A stretch of DNA of 64,000 nt, taken from NCBI GenBank assembly GCA_963743575.1, contig CAVUQC010000007.1, forward strand, positions 1,626,350 through 1,690,349, in the 5' to 3' direction. The stretch comes from DASUPK01 sp963743575 (GTDB lineage Bacteria > Actinomycetota > Thermoleophilia > Solirubrobacterales > 70-9). The translations under genes and the position numbers were made by a program. This document shows positions 61,047 to 64,000 of this stretch, piece after piece. Within the stretch, counting starts at the first letter, position 1, and each line of letters opens with the position of its first letter. The notes beneath the pieces are model-generated. The model had not been told where the DNA came from and made no database searches. It was given only the letters and a program-made list of their open reading frames with translations.

Positions 61047-62660
61047 TCACGCAGAGAGCAGGTTCAGGACCGTTCGCCTTACTGATTCAGGAGTCCGCCG
61101 CTCCATCAGAGGCGCCCTCACATATCGCTCGAAAGACTCAATTATTTGAGGGTCGGCCGCATCGACGTCAGCGAGCCAGTCGGCGTAAAGCCGGGCGTTC
61201 ATAGTTGCGGTCGCCTCGGGTCTGGCGATTCGTGCGAGGGGATCAACTTCTGGAATCTGATGCGCGAGAAATGTGATGACGATATCCCAATGCTTGCCCT
61301 CGCCGAAGTTTTCAGTCCACTCTTCAATCCGACGGATGATGACTTCCTTAAGGGTGCGTTGATGGCCTTCCACATAGATCGGAGTTAACTTCCCTGCGTG
61401 CGGTTCAAATGCGATGACCGCCCCTGCAGCAGCATCCTGGAAATCACAGTCCCCACATTTCCGGCGGCTGATGTTAGTTGCGTTGACAGAATCCCCAAGC
61501 CCTCGGGCGACCCATTGCGGTTGCTCGTAGCGCGTGGCGGCAACCGCATCAACGACTCGCTGCTCAACAACTCCCAGGGTCGAGGTTGGTCCCGCAACTA
61601 CGGCCGAAATGAGCTTCTCGATCGCCCTCTTGGTCAGTTTGGGAACTTGGACTCCTATTCCTTCCTGCAGCTTCAGCACCCGTAGGAGCAGCCGTCGTAT
61701 CCAGGCTGCCAATTCGCGCCTAGGCGCAAATCCAAGATTGCTCAATGAAGCCACTAGTCCGACGAGAGCGTGGGCGTGCTTAGCCTGCGCCGCCTTCTTG
61801 CTGTTCGCCCAACTCCGATCCAAGGTGTCGACCGACTTAGCGTTGTTGAGGAACGGGTTCCCTTTCCATCCAGCGAAGCCGGATAGTTCCGGAAGAGCCA
61901 TTCGGCTGCCTCGCCCCGCGGGTTGAATTCGTAGATGAACTCGAGTGGATGGTCGTAGTACTCGGCGACTACACATAGGAAGTGGAGCATTTGCAGGTAG
62001 GGGCCGAAGGGGATCTCTGTCAGGAGTGTGAGGTCGCGTTGGAAAGCTGCTTCGATCCCAAGCTCTGAAGCGAGTCGCAAGGTCATCGCAACGCAGTCGT
62101 GGAGCTCTGCGTCCGCGAAGAGTTGCTCCTCAGTAGTCGCATCGAGCTGGTACAGGCACTGCACATCCGTGGCGTCCAGAGTCGGTTCTTCACCGATGGC
62201 TGCCAGGATCCGATCGATTGCTTGCCAAGTAACTGGCAGCCTCGGATCCCTCCGCGTCACGATCCGTGCGATCTGAGCAGCAGACAGGTTGTCCTCGGCC
62301 GCGAGTCCAGCCATCAGGCGGGCATGGCTCAGCATGGCCGATGCCACTTCATGTCCGAGTCGAGGCTGGGCTGCGAGCGCTGCATGGAGCCTCGAAGTAC
62401 TTGCCAGCCAGCAAGTCGCCGAAACGTGGGTCGCCCGCTCCAAGGTATGCCCGTACCGCGCGTGCAAACAGTTCGTCGGGCGCCCCAGTGTCTTCCCACT
62501 TGCCCCTCTCTGTCTCCAGGAATGTGCTTTGGTCAAGCGGTGCCAAGCCGCCCGCATCGAGTGCTTCCGCAGCTGCGGACACGGCACACTCCTCGAGGTC
62601 GGGCTGAGTGGGCAACAACAGTCGCCGGAACGATTCCCTGACGGGGGAGGTGTCTGGCAT
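61047..62660 (-). pseudogene. Putative type II restriction endonuclease gene, two frameshifts
   Basis: Three frames join into a protein of about 537 aa from ATG at 62660 (AAAGGA upstream). Segments are MPDTSPVRESFRRLLLPTQP...LLAGKYFEA; LHAALAAQPRLGHEVASAML...EFNPRGEAAEWLFRNYP; GFAGWKGNPFLNNAKSVDTL...SVRRTVLNLLSA, breaking near 62393 and 61886. Part of the last segment (CDFQDAAAGAVIAFEPHAGK, IYVEGHQRTLKEVIIRRIEE) could be a nuclease core, but I do not recognise the family. The name rests on its divergent position beside a C5 methyltransferase and Vsr. Lower GC than the rest of the window. Confidence 0.55.
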
Positions 62661-62688
62661 CTAAGAATTCCTTTTGTAGAGGGGGAGC

Positions 62689-63796
62689 GTGCCGTCCGCA
62701 GGATTCGTATCTTTCCAGTGGATGCGGGAAACCCCTGAGTTCATATCCTCTACTCAGGGTGCGGCGGTCTTGATCTCGGTTTCATCCGTGCGGGTTTCAA
62801 GCCAGTTTGGGCGAACGACTTTGATTCTGACGCCGTTGCGACGTACAAAAGGAATATTGGCACTCACATCGAGGAGGGCGATGTTGATCACCTGGTTGAC
62901 CTCGATCGTCTTCGAGGGCATCCAGGCGCGATCGTGATCGGGGGTCCGCCCTGTCAAGGATTTCAGTGGCCGGACAGATGCGGACAGATGATCCGCGAAG
63001 TCGGCACGTCTGGCGATTCCTGGAACTAGTTGGTGAGCTGTCGCCCCCCGCGTTTGTAATGGAAAATGTGGCCGCGATCCCCGTGAATAGGCGATGGTCC
63101 AAGCTACACACGAAGCTCCAAGAGACGGCTCGACACTAGGGTTCCGCACCCGGACGTGGATACTCAACGCAAGCCATTTCGGCGTGGCTCAAGGCCGAGT
63201 TCGAATGTTCATGGTCGGAATCAGGGACAGCGATCCTGTTGAGCCAACTGTCACCTCCCAAGAAGACCCGCCAACAGTTCGTGAGGTCTTGAATCAATTG
63301 CCCCGGTGTGGAAGCCCAGGTAACGACGGTTTGTGCACAGCGATAGTCACTCCTGCGCGCAGGCCCGTACTACGTCGCTCTCCGTTTGCCGGAATGCTGT
63401 TCAACGGGAAGGGGCGCGCTGAATTTAGATGCTCCGGCCTCAACATTGCCGGCGTCAATGGGCGGCAATCGCACTCCGATCGTTGATCAAATGCAGTTGG
63501 AAGAGAAGGTTGGTCGGTGCTGGGTAGAGGGGTATCACGCTCGTCTAATGCGGGGTGATCCCCCTGTAACGCGGATCCCGAAGAGAATGCGCCGGCTCAC
63601 TGTTCAGGAGAGCGCCGCGATCCAAGGGTTCCCGAGTGACTGGGAATTCCATGGTCGGAGGAATTCGCAGTTTCGCCAGATCGGGAACGCTGTTCCCCCG
63701 CCGCTTGGCTATGCCGTGGCACTCTCGGTGCGACGACGCTTGACTACTGCTGAAATGCCTGTATCGGCAGATGAATCACTGCTGCTCGCTGCCTGA
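62689..63796 (+). pseudogene. DNA (cytosine-5) methyltransferase, four single-base deletions
   Basis: Reassembled from five frames: a start at GTG 62689 (GAGGGGGAG upstream) or ATG 62722, then SLYSGCGGLDLGFIRAGFKP (motif I), IGGPPCQGF (motif IV, catalytic Cys), SVAGQMRTDDPRSRHVWRFL, FVMENV (motif VI), GFRTRTW...FGVAQGRVRMFMVG (motif VIII), NLDAPASTLPASMGGNRTPI, RRLTVQESAAIQGFPSDWEF, QIGNAVPPPLG (motif X). A base is missing near 62746, 62961, 63138 and 63420. All core motifs are present, so a functional enzyme is plausible if these are assembly errors. It protects DNA against the adjacent endonuclease. Target specificity cannot be read. Confidence 0.85.
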
Positions 63797-64000
63797 CGCT
63801 CCCGCAATACGCAAGTTCGAATGAAACGTGCGATGGCTCGTGGATCCTCGTGCTCCCAATATCTGAGGACGAGCCAGCCAGCCTCCCACAGTGCAGTGTT
63901 GTTGCGTTGATCGCGCCAACGATTGCGATCGAGTTTGGCGGCCCAGTAGCCACCGACGTCCTGTGGCACGCGTCCATGCTCGGGACACCCATGCCAAAAG
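63709..64000 (-). CDS. vsr: Very-short-patch-repair (Vsr) endonuclease, partial
   Basis: Enters from the right edge: FWHGCPEHGRVPQDVGGYWA, KLDRNRWRDQRNNTALWEAG, WLVLRYWEHEDPRAIARFIR. The HGCPxH and W-x-x-K-x-x-R-N segments are characteristic of Vsr, which nicks next to T:G mismatches made when 5-methylcytosine deaminates. The N-terminus with its catalytic Asp lies beyond the window. The C-terminus overlaps the methyltransferase 3' end by 88 nt tail to tail, and the last 20 residues look atypical, so a further frameshift near 63790 is possible (an alternative frame stops at 63776). Partner of the C5 methyltransferase. Confidence 0.8.
   Translation of the reverse strand, partial: FWHGCPEHGRVPQDVGGYWAAKLDRNRWRDQRNNTALWEAGWLVLRYWEHEDPRAIARFIRTCVLRERQAASSSDSSADTGISAVVKRRRTESATA

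Noticed and set aside
61047..64000. Transposase or integrase bounding the restriction island
   Set aside because: None is readable in any frame up to the window edge.

Overview
The window is high-GC DNA from an actinobacterium. Gene content suggests the class Thermoleophilia (Solirubrobacterales-like): PASTA, kelch and choice-of-anchor-D secreted proteins with basic C-terminal tails, DUF4118 histidine kinases, KUP and APC transporters with extra soluble domains, and many GTG/TTG starts with 4-nt overlaps. This assignment is inference. I see no tRNA, rRNA, CRISPR array or complete insertion sequence. About 65 protein genes are packed closely on both strands. The only stretches over 300 bases without an intact gene are a truncated, frameshifted edge gene (1-286) and a DUF4118 kinase remnant (15068-15454).

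Left part (0.4-23 kb) is metabolic. It holds a secreted alpha/beta hydrolase, a CstB-like persulfide dioxygenase/rhodanese, a PaaG-like isomerase, and a natural fusion of an esterase to a Baeyer-Villiger-type monooxygenase (4064-6472). A translationally coupled RidA and threonine ammonia-lyase follow, then a Puu-like gamma-glutamyl amine catabolic set (SDR, aldehyde dehydrogenase, glutamine-synthetase-family ligase, APC permease, C26 hydrolase). Next come a GlpA-like flavoprotein, a second flavoprotein and an FGGY kinase. A KdpDE-like two-component system leads into two small membrane proteins and a KUP potassium transporter, which suggests one potassium/osmotic block (20.3-25.8 kb).

Middle (26-50 kb). 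A long minus-strand run holds GGDEF-EAL, an unknown 142-aa protein, STAS, a cNMP/CBS/DUF294 protein, a DEDDh exonuclease, an APC permease and a newly spotted 34-aa one-helix protein. Then come a SnoaL-like protein, a methyltransferase lacking a normal start codon, a fatty-acid desaturase, a PucR-type regulator preceded by palindromic repeats, an OmpR-type two-component system, secreted/lipoproteins, and the MoxR-DUF58-transglutaminase operon.

Right part (50-64 kb). An RTX-like secreted protein, a large membrane protein with a coupled 42-aa membrane peptide, an acyl-CoA dehydrogenase operon, a flippase-like membrane protein, cupin and VOC proteins, rnhA between near-perfect inverted repeats, and typA. 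The last 3 kb are visibly less GC-rich and hold a C5 cytosine methyltransferase, a divergent unrecognised gene in the place of the restriction enzyme, and a Vsr endonuclease running off the edge: an acquired restriction-modification island.

Many conserved genes carry single-base frameshifts (edge gene, choice-of-anchor-D, acyl-CoA dehydrogenase, flippase-like, rnhA, typA three times, the putative restriction gene twice, the methyltransferase four times). In housekeeping genes this looks more like indel errors in the assembly than decay, so I give the span of the reconstructed gene in each case.
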